This document shows, one piece after another, positions 28,020 through 48,170 of a stretch of 64,000 nucleotides of DNA. Source of the stretch: Sardina pilchardus (taxonomy: Eukaryota > Chordata > Actinopteri > Clupeiformes > Clupeidae); NCBI RefSeq assembly GCF_963854185.1, contig NC_085006.1, positions 13,787,410 through 13,851,409 of the forward strand. Reading direction: 5' to 3'. Each line of letters begins with the position of its first letter. Position 1 is the stretch's first letter. The position numbers were made by a program, and so were the translations under genes. The notes under the pieces were generated by a model. The model was not told where the DNA came from, did not search any database, and worked only from the letters and a program-made list of their open reading frames with translations.

Positions 28020-30354
28020 ATTCCTTTTATAATCCCTCCGACTCAGTCGTCGGCCACGCCTGACAGACTCTGTACCCCATTTGCCAAGGCCCATTGGCAA
28101 GACCACAACACAGTGAAATGGAGAGCGATAGACACTGATTGTTTGCACCGCTGCAGTGTCGGGGGCAATTCCACAGCCTTCTTGTTTTCTTTATTTCTCT
28201 CACCTCAAACGTATTACATTTCCGTGAGCACTCTAAAAATGATTTTAGTGGTGCGTGCCCCCCACCTTCTTTCTTTGTTGTACTACTACACCTGTTTATA
28301 GGTCACTGTTTTAGGCACATTTGTTTTGTCTTTACCTCTGTGTGAATGTTTCGTTCATGGCAGCCACTGTTCTTTTTATGGTCGCTTGAAATCCAGGAGG
28401 ATGTTAGCAGCTCTCACCTGTTTTTGGTTTGATTTCGTTCCAGTGGGAGTCCGAGCACGCTCCGCACATGTTGTGGTGGTACGGTCCACAGGGTGGGGTG
28501 AGGGGGGGGGGTCAGGGGATATTACACTCACGTTTTGCACACTGAAATGCACCATCATCTCGTCCTGTCGTCTGAATGCCTTCATTCCTGAACAAAGGCA
28601 GGGGTCCCATTCCAGACACTCGCTGTGGGAAGAGGATCTCCCTCCCTCCCTCCCTCCCTCCCTCCCCCATTTGGGTGGCAGGAACTAACTAGGGTTTGGG
28701 GACCGAGTGAGCAGAGAGAGTGAAGACTGGGGCATGCGTGTGTATTTTTTTTTGGTGTGGGGGGCACGAGGGGCTGTGCAAGGCAGGCAGGCAGGCCTCA
28801 GAACGTTTTTTTTCTCCCTACATGGAGTCGTGGAATGCTGGTCCTCCTCTGCTCCCCGCTGGGAGACACGGCGGTGCAGTGAAGCACTAACTTATCGCCG
28901 TGGCCAAAAAAGAGAGAGCGAGAGAGAGAGAGTGTACTCCATTATCAGTTACTCCCCCTGTTATCTGTAAGGTGCTCTCTCTCTCTCCTTCTGCCTCTCT
29001 CCCGTGGCTCTCTCTCTTTTTTTTAATGCTCTTAAAGCGAAAGCCTCAATACTCTTTTATCTTTTTCTCTCCCTTCCTGTACTTCCGTGCATCACCAAAT
29101 GTTTTAGCCTACGGCTGTGGGTCAGGAAGCCTTTTAAAAAAAAAAAAAACTCTCCTGACCATTATTTTTATTGATTAACATTTCTATGCATTCATGTTCA
29201 TCTTTTTTGCATTTTTAGTTCATAAATAATAGAAGAATGTAATTTCATGGGTTGAATGTTGAGATGCATGGCAGTGCTCTTTCTTTCTTTCCCTGCAGTA
29301 CTCTCTCCCTCTCCCTCTCTCTCTCTCTCCCTCTCTCTCTCTTCCTCCCTCTCTCGTTCCAGTCTGCAGTGGAATCGCTGTCTGTCTGTCTGTCTGTGTG
29401 TCCGTGTGAGCGCGGCTACATTCCCAAGCCAGGCACCAGCAGACACTGTTAAGCTCTCAGCAGTGTGGTGGCACCTCTCCAGGGCCTGTAGGGACCCATT
29501 TCCAAGCCACTGTTTACAATGCCCCGGCCCTGCCAGAGACAGTGTTAATCAAGAAGCGTGTGCACTTGCACTTGCGGCCAAAAACTAAATTGCCAGAACT
29601 AGCGCGGCGATCATGTAGGTTGTGTGTGTGTGAGTGTGAGTGTGTGAGTGGAGGGGGGGTGGAGGGTGAGTTTTTTTGTGATACCCTAAGCTCTCTTGGC
29701 ACTTGTGTGTGCGTCTGAGTATTGTGTGCCTGAACCCTTGTGCCCTCTCCCAGCCCAAGACCCAGCCAGACGTCTCGCGAGCGTCGTCACGTGACCACCA
29801 GCATTCCCCATGACCCCACTCCACCCCACGTTCCTCTCTATGTGCCAGTAGCTCACCTTAAAGCTACATTCCGGAACACTATATGCTGCCCTACGTATGT
29901 GCTATGTACTGATCTACAGTAGGTCAGTGGGGCTTACAGGATACACCAAAATAGGAGTTTCGAAGGGCTGCTGCACTATGGTCCTCTCTGAGGTGCTAGG
30001 AATGTTACTGTGCTGACTTCATCAGATATGAATTTTTCCATTCTGTCCCCCAGAAGCACTAAAAGTAAACGTTTGTGGAAGGGGCAAGTCTGCCCAGCTT
30101 CTCTGATGTAGTTTGAGCTCATAACGAGTCAAGGGACTATTAGTCATCTTGTGGACATCACAAATCCAAACACTGTAACTGAAAATGTAAACTACTCCTT
30201 TAGTCTGCACAGCTTCAGAAGTTATTCAAAGTGTATCTTTTAAACGTTTCTGTCCTGTGTGCCGCCTTTAGAATTCAGTCTTCCATTGACACTAGCAGTT
30301 GTTGCTTTTATGAACTGTGGAACCGAGGGATTAAAGGATGATATCGGTCAATGT
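27407..30354 (+). other. Long pcyt1a 3' UTR, rich in simple repeats
   Basis: No coding exon was recognised. The stretch carries (AC)n at about 27927-27950 and 27961-28016, (CCCT)n at 28640-28666, AG/CT tracts at 28908-28932 and 29301-29360, and a GTCACGTGAC at 29786-29795. The first convincing AATAAA is at 30355, so a 3' UTR of about 2.9 kb is inferred. Shorter forms are possible. Confidence 0.5.
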
Positions 30355-30360
30355 AATAAA
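30355..30360 (+). terminator. Poly(A) signal AATAAA of pcyt1a
   Basis: AATAAA on the plus strand is three bases away from the opposed signal of mmp23 (30364-30369). Confidence 0.6.
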
Positions 30361-30363
30361 TGT

Positions 30364-30369
30364 TTTATT
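30364..30369 (-). terminator. Poly(A) signal of mmp23 (TTTATT on +)
   Basis: A reverse-strand AATAAA lies about 1.08 kb past the mmp23 stop. With the plus-strand AATAAA at 30355 it forms a back-to-back pair. Confidence 0.55.
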
Positions 30370-31446
30370 ATTGATTTCAGTTGCTCAGGTTTCTTTCCTG
30401 TGTATTAGTAGTAAGGATGTTGTCACTGCGAAACCAGTCAGAGTATTTCTAGTACATAAATTGGCACAACTGACTGACTGTTCTTGATCATCTTACATAT
30501 GCAAGTCAACAATTCACTGAAACAAATATACCTTAATTGCTATTCTTCTACATGCGTGTATCTCTTCTCTAACAACAAACACATCTCAACACATCATACT
30601 TGTAACAACAGAGAATAAACTAGCCTCTAACAAAATTAGCCCTTTTTCCAATTATGTCACATTTCTTCAGATCTTCTACTGTGCATTTCAGTGTACACAT
30701 ACAGAACAATACCGACCCACATCTGCACATAGGTATAGATTCAAACACATTTAAAATAATCCCTAACACAACATGAATGCCCATGACATTGTGGAACAGT
30801 GTATGGAGAAGAGGGATAGGCTAGGTTTCAGTATTTCTTTTGTTTCTCAATGGCTCTGTATTAGCATTTACCTTGAAGACCTACAGTAGGTTGATCTAAA
30901 GCCCTAACATGACTGACTTGTGCTCAGGATGTAGTCATTTATGTTTGCCTTGCAGTTTAGCAGAGACAGTCTCAGATATCAGCAGAATGCTGAACCACAA
31001 GGGAGTTAGTGGAACATAGAAATCAATAATGGAAAAAACAGGAACGGCATTCCACAGCTCTCCTTGTGTATTTTCTCTATGAGTATACATTGCAGAGAGA
31101 AGGTTCTCTGATAGAAATAACAGATGTCATTCACACAACTACATAAGACGGTCCATGGTTTGTTAGTCTTTTAAAAAATAAAGTAGACTCCTGATATTCG
31201 GCAGAAGTCGAGCTTCCTGACCATATCATTCCTACTGAAAACCCATGGGAGTTGGTATTCATGAATGACCACAAGTTTCTTGTTGATGAGATAAACTGCT
31301 GCTGAGATATGGTGACAAGACTTCAGACCACAGAACTGAAGTAGCAAAAGGTCTTCATGTCAGGCAATGGTTCAGCAGATGGAGGCACGACTACTGGACT
31401 TGTTTCTCCCTTTACTGTGCCTTTTTTTGACCCAAGCGGGCCCCCA

Positions 31447-32580
31447 TCAGCTGTTGGACGAGCGCTCTGGCTTCAGACGGATAGCCCAAGAGTTGGCCGA
31501 GACCACGTTGCCACGGCGATGGACGCGGCAGGTGTAGGTGCCCTCGTTGAACTCGTTGGCTACGATGCGCAGGTCGCGGTCCTTCATGACTATATAGCCT
31601 GGGATTGAGGTGACGAGCTGCTCCCCATCTTTATACCAGCTACACCAAGGACAGACAGAGAGGACAGATCAGTATATAAAATAAAAACAAAAGCCAAAAA
31701 TAACCATCATCCTTTTTCACCTTGCTTTGAAAAACCCCTTCTTTTAGCCTTCAATAACAGATATTATTCTAAAACAGAATACCCTGAATCCCATCAACAT
31801 GTCATGAATTTGTTACCTGACTTTGGGGGGCACCTTGGCACTTTTCGTCCCGCAGCGGAAGCCAACCACTTTTCCACGGGGCACCATCTTCACCTTGACG
31901 TTGGCAGGGGGCGGAGTGGGTGTGCTGATGGCATCCAGAGGCTCTGAAAAATAAGAATAAAAAAAAAACATAAAGCCACCCTTAATTTGTCATGTTGTTT
32001 GCCAGATAAGGGGGGCACTGAGTGGGAAAGTGAGCTGGGTCTGATTTGGAATGGAGCCAGTGGATAAACACGCGCCAGGACGCACCCTCTCAGTCAGTTG
32101 CTGTCTCAGTGGGTACTGTTATTCTAGAGGCATGCAGTGCCGTCTAAACACATCCCGCCATGAGCGTGCTGTGTTGTTTTGGGGGAGGGGTTCTAATTCA
32201 GAGACTTGAGGCTGACGTGTATCAGAACATATAGGGGCAATTGCTCTGTCGCTAGTTTGGAGTTTAACACGGTTTTAAACTGGAATTGGAGTTGGGAGTT
32301 GGAGTTTAAAACCACGTTAAAGTCCAAACTAGTGACAGAGCAAATGCCCCATAATGTTTGTAGTGGTAAACATCACTGGGTGTGATGAGATGATCAGATG
32401 GTGAGTTATCATCCAATGTGGACGATTCTAGCAAGATTGATATTTTAGTGAACAAAAGGTGTTTACCGTAGCAAAGGTCACAGCGCTGAGGACAGTGTTT
32501 CTTCATGAAGCTCCTCCGCCTTTCACAAAAGCCCAACCTCGCCCAGGGCTCACAGACACGACGCTTGTCTTGGCAGCCTG

Positions 32581-32659
<79 letters not shown>

Positions 32660-33593
32660 AACAAACACAGAGATAATACACAGGTTTATACCATATACAA
32701 ACCAATTATTGTTTTGTTTCAAATACCTGTATGCATCACTGGACGCATGCACAAATGAGCAGTCCTGGAGTACAGGAGGTGGTTGCGTGTGAACTGAGGT
32801 AATGCGAGTGCCACGTATCTAGACTCTAAATACAGGCCTCTGAGGCAACTTCCTAGTCTGGCAGATCTGGGCACGCAACCATGAGGGAGCACCGATACAC
32901 TGCAATAACAAGGTAGCCAGTGGCTGCTTTTATCTCATGTTTATAGGGGAAGTGGAATGGAAAATCTCCAGAACAAAAAGGATATTCGGATAAGCTCCAT
33001 GGAAAACGAGGAATTGCGTCCTATATCTGCCGCTGTTATGCCTGGTGTCCTCGGGCTGTCGGCTGCTGAGTTACTGACCATAGAGTCTCTGGATGCCCCA
33101 GATGTCGTCCTGCGCGATGTTCCTCTGGCCGGTGTAGGTGGCGTTGGGGTGCATGAGGGCCTGCGGGTCTTGCGAGTGCCACAGGCCCAGGGCGTGGCCG
33201 ATCTCGTGGGCCGCCACCTGGACCAGGTCATTGAGCCACACACCTGAGCCAAGACCCAGAGGGTAGAGACACAGAGGCAGAGAGGGGAATAGACTGGTGA
33301 TCCAACATGCAAATCTGAAACAATACACTCTCTCACTCTCTCTCTTTCTCTCTCTGTCTCTCTCTCTCACACACACACTAACACACTCTCACACCAAGAG
33401 AATTACAGATCTTAAACCTGTACCTTGTTTCCAGCTGAAGCGGGACTTTCCCAGGATCCAGAACTCATGGTTGTCAAAGTGGATCTCCCCTCGCGGAGGC
33501 AAGAAGGCGTGGGCCAGCTCCCCATTCAGACCATCAAAACACGGGTGCAGTGGAGACCACCAGCAGTCCGTGTGATTGAAGGTATAGAAACCT

Positions 33594-33632
<39 letters not shown>

Positions 33633-35131
33633 AGAGGGATAGTGACAGTAAAGCTGTCCAGCTGGCCAGGTTTTCCACATTTCCAGCCAAAAAAATCACT
33701 ACATTTTAATTTCCGCTTAAGTGTATTGTTTCACGTTGTGACGCTCTCGCCTGATAGCTCACCAATGACGATGTCGGCGCTCTTGTTGGGGTTGGTGATT
33801 TCGGTGAAGGAGAGGGGGGACACGTCACTCCACTTAGTGAAAGCGATGCTGATGGCTTTACGCGTGTCATCTTTGTTCAACGTATTAGGGAACTTCGTAA
33901 TCCTTATTGACAGCACAGAAATCTCAATTATCCTTCAGGGTTAAGTAACAAGAAATTGTCTCCTCCCAATGTTCCCTCTATTCTCTCTCTCCATCTCTTT
34001 CCATCTCTCTCTCTTTTTCTCTCTTTTCACACATTCCTTTTCAAATAAACTTATATTCCTGCGTGGCAGTCTGCTATCAATTAAGCACATGGTTTTTATA
34101 TCTCTGGCCACCTCCCAGCAGTCTCCGAGTTCAAGCTCATTCTCGAAATAGCACTCGGCTCAAGTGCCCTCATTTATTTCTCTTTTCTTTCTCCTGCTTT
34201 TCCCCCCTTTTTCCCCCCTCAACTTCCATTTCCTGTTCTCATCCATCTGTGGACAACATTGCCGTCCTCTCTCTAATTACCCATCCTTTCACATCTCTCG
34301 CTTTTTCTCACAGCACCACCATCCCACCCCACCTACACCTACACCCTAAACCCACAGCCCTTTCTCTCCCCTTTGTCCTTCCTCCACCCCAACCCCTGCA
34401 CGTCTGCACCTCACACACACACCCCACCACCACCTCCTCCATCCTCCTTGGCTCTCTCACTTGTAGGTAAGGTTGAAGTGTTCCCACTTGTAGCCCAGGG
34501 GGTTGATGGCGTAGCGCTTGGACCTGGCCAGAGCCACCCGGGAATGCACGTCCGCCGGCGAGGGCACCTGGACGTAAGGGCGCGGCGAACGGACGACAGC
34601 CTCCTGGAAGAGACGGAGCAAGAAGGGTGGTGTGGGTGGGGGATAAGGAGAGGGGTGGGGTGGGGTGGCACGCGGGGGGGGGGGGGGTAATGGAGAGAGA
34701 GAATTGGTTAGGCAATAATAGAAGAGTGTGTGTGGGGTGGGGGCAGGGGGGAGGGGGGAGGGTTGAAGCGAAAGTAGGGGTGGAGGGGCAATCCATCCTT
34801 TTTATTTGGACAGGCATTCTTTTTTACAAGATGATCTTCCCAGCACAGCAGGGTGCACTGAAGAGTGACCGCAGGAGACAGTAAAGAATATGAGAAATGT
34901 GTGCGATGACCTGCATTTAAGACAAGGCAATATTGAAGTAGACAGCATGCCGCAGAGCTAAGCCAATGAGGCAGCCGGCAGGGACAAGAGAAAGAGGAAG
35001 GAGTGCCTGTAACCCCCCCCCCCCATCATGGCAAATGGGTAGAGAGAAACCGACGCCAAAAATCACCAGTGTAATACAGTACAGATGTGGGACAGGGTAG
35101 ACCACACTCCTCCATCCCCACGGCTGTTCTT

Positions 35132-35179
<48 letters not shown>

Positions 35180-35709
35180 CCTCTCTGTCTCTCTCTCTCT
35201 CTCTTCCAGTGCCATTTTCCTTCCTCATGCGTGTCTATCGCCCTCTCTCTTTCCCTTTCTCTCTCTCTTCGGCCTGAGATATCTGTCGCCCACATGTGAG
35301 GAGAAGGACGGACAGCCTCGTCCCCTCCCCCAATGACCTTCAACACCTTTACTACACCAGTGCCCGACTGCCCACCTAGGACGAGCCTCCTGAAGATTTG
35401 TGTCGAGGAAAACCGCTGTGAAAGATTTGTCAAACATGGCTGTACTTGAAACTGCCCACAAAATACTGACAAAGAAAGAAAGAAAAACATGATTGTGAAG
35501 TCTTAGCCATGGAACTTTTGTCCAAGTAAGAATGTGACATTTTCATAGAGCAGTTCCTTGACACAGACATCTCTCCATTGATATTTTGCAGTGAAGTGTT
35601 GTGCAAATCCACTCACCATCTCTCTTCTCCACAGTGGAAAGGCTCCAGTTCCACTCAGAAGCATCAGTGAGATGGCAAGAGGTAACAGCCGTAAACAAGT
35701 CCAACTCAT
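31447..35709 (-). CDS. mmp23: Matrix metalloproteinase 23 (MMP with ShK and Ig domains)
   Basis: Eight exons: 35709-35617, 34603-34461, 33902-33763, 33591-33424, 33243-33079, 32577-32467, 31943-31817 and 31639-31447. The total is 1140 nt, or 379 aa (390 in human). The hydrophobic N-terminal segment (about 6-23) corresponds to the signal anchor of this type II membrane MMP. The furin site is RSKR at 58-61. The zinc site is HEIGHALGLWH (H194, E195, H198, H204) with Met-turn ALMH. An ShKT module with six cysteines spans 238-271, then an Ig-like domain carries cysteines in FRCG and YTCR. There is no PRCGVPD cysteine switch and no hemopexin domain, both typical of MMP23. Family role: release from the membrane by furin; its ShK domain modulates potassium channels. 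It lies tail-to-tail with pcyt1a. Confidence 0.96.
32234..32350. repeat. 117-bp palindrome (foldback element) in mmp23 intron
   Basis: The left arm starts GGGGCAATTGCTCTGTCGCT and the right arm ends AGTGACAGAGCAAATGCCCC. The roughly 50-base arms match with a few mismatches around a short GGAATTGGAG-type centre. ATA flanks both sides. It is probably a tiny non-autonomous foldback element. Confidence 0.8.
32583..32654. repeat. (AC)36 microsatellite abutting the mmp23 ShK-exon acceptor
   Basis: On the coding strand this is (GT)n running into atcag, the acceptor of exon 32577-32467. It replaces a normal polypyrimidine tract. Confidence 0.95.
33595..33628. repeat. (AC)17 microsatellite abutting the mmp23 exon 4 acceptor
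   Basis: On the coding strand (GT)n runs directly into cag at the acceptor of exon 33591-33424. Confidence 0.95.
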
Positions 35710-38051
35710 CTCCAAAGAATGAACTCGTAAACTTCCTGTGAATTCCGTGATTGTAAGTTTTGGAACTAGAACTGATTTTCCAGCTGGCTCTCAAAGGATA
35801 AATCAGGGATCATATTTGCAGAACGGAACAAAAGGAGAAAACTCTGCAGCTGTCTTCTTCAGTAAACTTGAACATTTTGGTGGATAATAAAGTTTCCGAA
35901 GGCATTCATTTGAAAGTCAAATACGCACTAACGCAAGGGTATGTTTCTCCGTCCCACGCTGTCTTCGGAATCGTTGTGGTGCACGGTGCTAGCGTTCTCA
36001 CTGTCTGGAATCTTAACTCCAATGAGTTCAGCTGAGTTAAGCATTTAAACGAGACGTCCGAACTCCTGTTTTCCTCGCTTCGGCAAAGTTGTGCGCGTCA
36101 CGCAATCTTCCATTCTCGAATGCGCTCTTTCTTCCCTCCTTCCAAGGATCTACCCTGTCCCTGCCTCCTCAAAACTTTCGCTTCATTCGCCTCATCCACA
36201 ACCACTAGACGGACCAGGTGTCCTGCTCCCGCGGGTGAAGCCAGTAGGAAAGTGATGCATGGAGCGCCGCCCAGACCGCTTTACAAAGACCATCTACCTC
36301 GCCGACCCAACTCCACCCCATTCAGCCCCGCAACGGAGAATGGCATACAATGTTGTTGCTCAGATTTAAAAGAAATAATGAATGCAAATTTAGATACAAT
36401 ATTTACACCACATCATTGATTATAAATCTAAATATAACCTGAACCACCCATGTTACATTTCATGTTCAATTATAAATAAGAGAAAATCATCACCAATCGA
36501 GGAAGACGATGTTTATTTTTCTTACCTGTTGCCCCAGGTGGCAGGGTCACAAGGCCTGCGTTGTTCATCCCGAGGATAGGTCAAAACACCAGTCTCCCAG
36601 CTCCAGATGTGCCTCTTCCCCCAGTACATCTGTTAAAACACGTCCCTCCTTTTCCCTTTGGGAAAATCTAACACTCTTCAAAATAAGGGGGTCCCATTGT
36701 AACAGAAGAGTCTGTTGGTTGTTTTGCACACTTGGTAGCAACTTCTTGCAAATGGGATCATTCTGCCCATGTAGTTTCAATGAGGGAGTGTTATGCATCA
36801 CATCAAGTGTATTTCAACAGCCCACCTCAGAGAAAAACGCACACGCTGCCATTTTAAAAGCTCCACAAATTTTGCATGCAGGGCCTGCTCTCATTAAAAA
36901 TCCATTGTGCAGAATGAGGTGAATTTTTTGGCAAAGGGACCCGTTTGGCATTGTATATGGTCTACCGGGCCAAGCAGCCCTCACTCTCTCACTGCCCCCC
37001 ATCATTCTCAACGACCTCAGGAGGGCTGACAAACAAGCGTGCTGGCTCCTACACCAGAACTCCGATGGTTATCACGGCGAGTCAAGTATTGGCAACCGGG
37101 GGAAATCATTACCTCAAATGAGGTACAAAGCAGCCAACAAAGAGTCCTTGTCCTTGAGCGCCAGCCTAGGGCATGAATACTGTCTGCCTCCTCCCTAGAA
37201 AGAGATGACTGATCACACAGAGTAGGCTATCTGTTGAGTGCGACACAGGGGATTGGAGAAGAAACAAGAAACAATCGTTTTCCATATACTTTGATAGACA
37301 GAACAAATCGTAATACTTATTTAATAACATACGTATTTAATAACACGATTCGTAGAAAAGCTAGAAAAGGCATTACCTTATTCTTTATCCATAATAACTC
37401 AACAGTTCCCCGGACAATACGCTACATATTGGGCGTCCTTGTCCTCGCACTTTGGGGTGCACTGTGTGAATAAAAGAGCAAGAAATCCCCCCGAACCTGT
37501 GCGTAGACAGAGATTTTAGTGAAGGGCACCTGAATAGTAGCCTCATAACTTCCGCCCCTCATTTTGAACTTGGCAGCATGCCCGGCACTTGGCTGAACTC
37601 CAGGTGACTGCGGAACTGGAGGCCGCTTGACCCTTCGCTGTCAGTCACCCTGGGAAAGAGCCGAGAGCGAAAGGAAAGAGGGGCGGAAGGAGGGATCAAG
37701 AGAAGAATAAGCGGGACAGGAGATCCTCTTTCACGGCCTTTGAGGAACGAGAGTTTAATTAGCCATCAGTCTATCCGTCAGTCTGGCTGTCCCTCCTTTC
37801 AGTGGGCTAGTCTAATCATCCAATGACCTCAGTTTACTCGGTCTCTCAGAGATGGAATGTGCTAGGAATCCTACACACAAACGACTACAAAAACTTGCTA
37901 ACCCAGCCTGCAAGGGCTGACATAAGTAAACATGAATTCTAATACATCAACTTCTTTCATACAAAGACACATATTTTTTCCATCACCATGACGCACCCAG
38001 CTTAAGTACACACACAAGTAAAGACAAGACATATACTTTGGTTACTCTTTT
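35710..38051. other. mmp23 upstream region, no gene recognised
   Basis: The stretch should contain the mmp23 5' UTR and promoter; no TATA box stands out. A GC-richer segment lies at about 36040-36330. Open frames here lack homology that I recognise and are not bounded by convincing splice sites. Confidence 0.4.
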
Positions 38052-38072
38052 TTTATTATCATCTTTTTTATT
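38052..38072 (-). terminator. Two poly(A) signals for ap2m1 (TTTATT on +)
   Basis: Reverse-strand AATAAA occurs at 38067-38072 and 38052-38057, giving a 3' UTR of about 2.1 kb. The UTR region 38073-40133 contains a (GA)n tract at about 38479-38515, A-rich stretches near 39390-39420 and no coding exon. Confidence 0.5.
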
Positions 38073-38472
38073 GTTGGGATTAACTGGACAGCCACAAAGT
38101 TACCAATTGGAGATCAGACACTGAAGCCAATAGGAATGACCCCCCAAGAGTTACCCACCATCACTCAGGGCATAATACGAGAGGCTGAAGTCTAGTGTTT
38201 GTGACACTCTGGGACAGAGGGAATGAAAGACCAGGAATGTTATTACACAAGACGTCCTAAACTACTCAGGCTAACTGTAGTGTTATATCAGGATTAGTAC
38301 TGGGAATGCAGGGCTGCCGTCGGTCCAGGGGGAGAAATCGATGGCGAGTGCAGCAGCAGCTGAGTGCCGAGCGAGCCCCCTTCCCCTTTCCAAACCCTGC
38401 TGAATATTTCAAAGGGCTGCGACACGGATGAAACCAAATTCATGATTCAGGTTTGGAGGGATGCTGGAGAGT

Positions 38473-38518
<46 letters not shown>

Positions 38519-40133
38519 ACCCTTTAAAACAGGGATGCTGCCCTTGGAATTTTTCAGTGCTCCTCCCCTCTTTCGCAGAGGTGCGGTTAAGTGCTGTGCC
38601 TTGTGGTCAAGTAATTTAAGAGATAAAAGTCCGAATGGACAGGTGTAAACGTGTGGTCAAAGGTCTAGGTCATCAGTGCAGAGTTTGGCGGCAACTACAG
38701 GTGCTCCTGAGGCTCACACAGTGCCAAGCTCGCCAAGGGCCAAATGAAGGTTAGTTGGAGAAAGAGGGTGTGACGGTTATACCCCTGAGAGATGTGGAGC
38801 AGGTCTTGGATCAAGGAGCTCAGCTTCACACACGCAAACACGCACACATACATAATACACACATATCTGCCCAAAGGAGACTCCTACACAACACTAAACC
38901 TGGCAGCACATACTGGCAGACAAATCCATTTTAAGCTCTGCTTGGTAGTTTACTTTTAACCTTTTCTGATATCTATAATATATAATATGTATTTAATATA
39001 TTTATATACACACACACTAGAGTTTTTTTTTTGTTTGTTTTACATTTCTGTTTCCATTCGCTCTGAACATTTTGGTCACAAAGTGAAAACTGCACGTAAA
39101 AAAGAACAAACAAAAGCAAAACGATGAAACAATACCTAAAAAAGGAAAACACAGCAGAAGATCATTATCATCTGCGCCAGTAGATTTATAACATTGGCAT
39201 TTAGACCTTACAGCTATCGAAAAAGCAGTGAAGAGGGGGGGCAGACTGACGAGTTAAAAAAGAGAGCGGGACATGGCATTGACACAACAAACCAACAAAT
39301 AGAAAGAGGTTGTTGTACAACAAACACGATACAAAAAAACAGACATCTTACTAATATGCTCAAGTTGAGATGCGGTACAAAAATAATGACATAGAAAACA
39401 AAAAAACAAAACAAAAAAAACACTATGGCGGAATAGGGGCTTCACTTATTACAAGGTACGCCCATAAACAGACTACACACTACAGCCTAAGGTTGGATTA
39501 CAACAGCATAGAGGGGGTGGGACTGGCAGGTAATGTGCTGGATACCACAGGAGCAGAAAAACCTCTCACTTACTATGCCTAGGATAAGGAAGCACGTCTT
39601 CATCACAGAGCTAAAGGAGAGGACGACGGAATGGGGGGTGGTGGTGGTGTGGGATGGGGCATCAGGGGGAATATTGGGAGTAATGGAATCGGGGACTCGT
39701 TAAGCAGGGATGGGATGTTCCGCTGTATAGAATGGCACTGGGGAACGTTCTTCATTTGATTCCTTCTTTTGTGTCCACTGCTGATGTCTCCTCTCCTCCC
39801 CTCCCCCAACACACACAACCCCTATCAGAGTATTCACTGGCTGACGCCTCCACAAGACAGGCCTGCATTTAGCTCAGAGTAACTGATGTCCGCAATACTT
39901 TCAGGAATGCTTTTTCTTTCTGTCCCTTCTCTGTTGGTCTTCAGGCAGCTCCCATGGTTAAAGGGCGATGATGAGGATGAGGAAGAGGAAGGGATACGGG
40001 AGGAAGGAGACCAGGAGAGGAAATCAATCCCGTCTGCCTTTGCCCTTACGCTCCTGTCTCTGACTTCCCATCGCCCAAAAGCCCTCCTTCCTTCCCGAGG
40101 TCGAGTCGCAGGTGGGGAGGAAGCGGCTGCCGG

Positions 40134-48170
<8,037 letters not shown>

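Noticed and set aside
36509..37032. Open frames upstream of mmp23 with a GCAACAG|GTAAGA donor
   Set aside because: No recognisable protein and no matching acceptor in frame; kept as unassigned flank.
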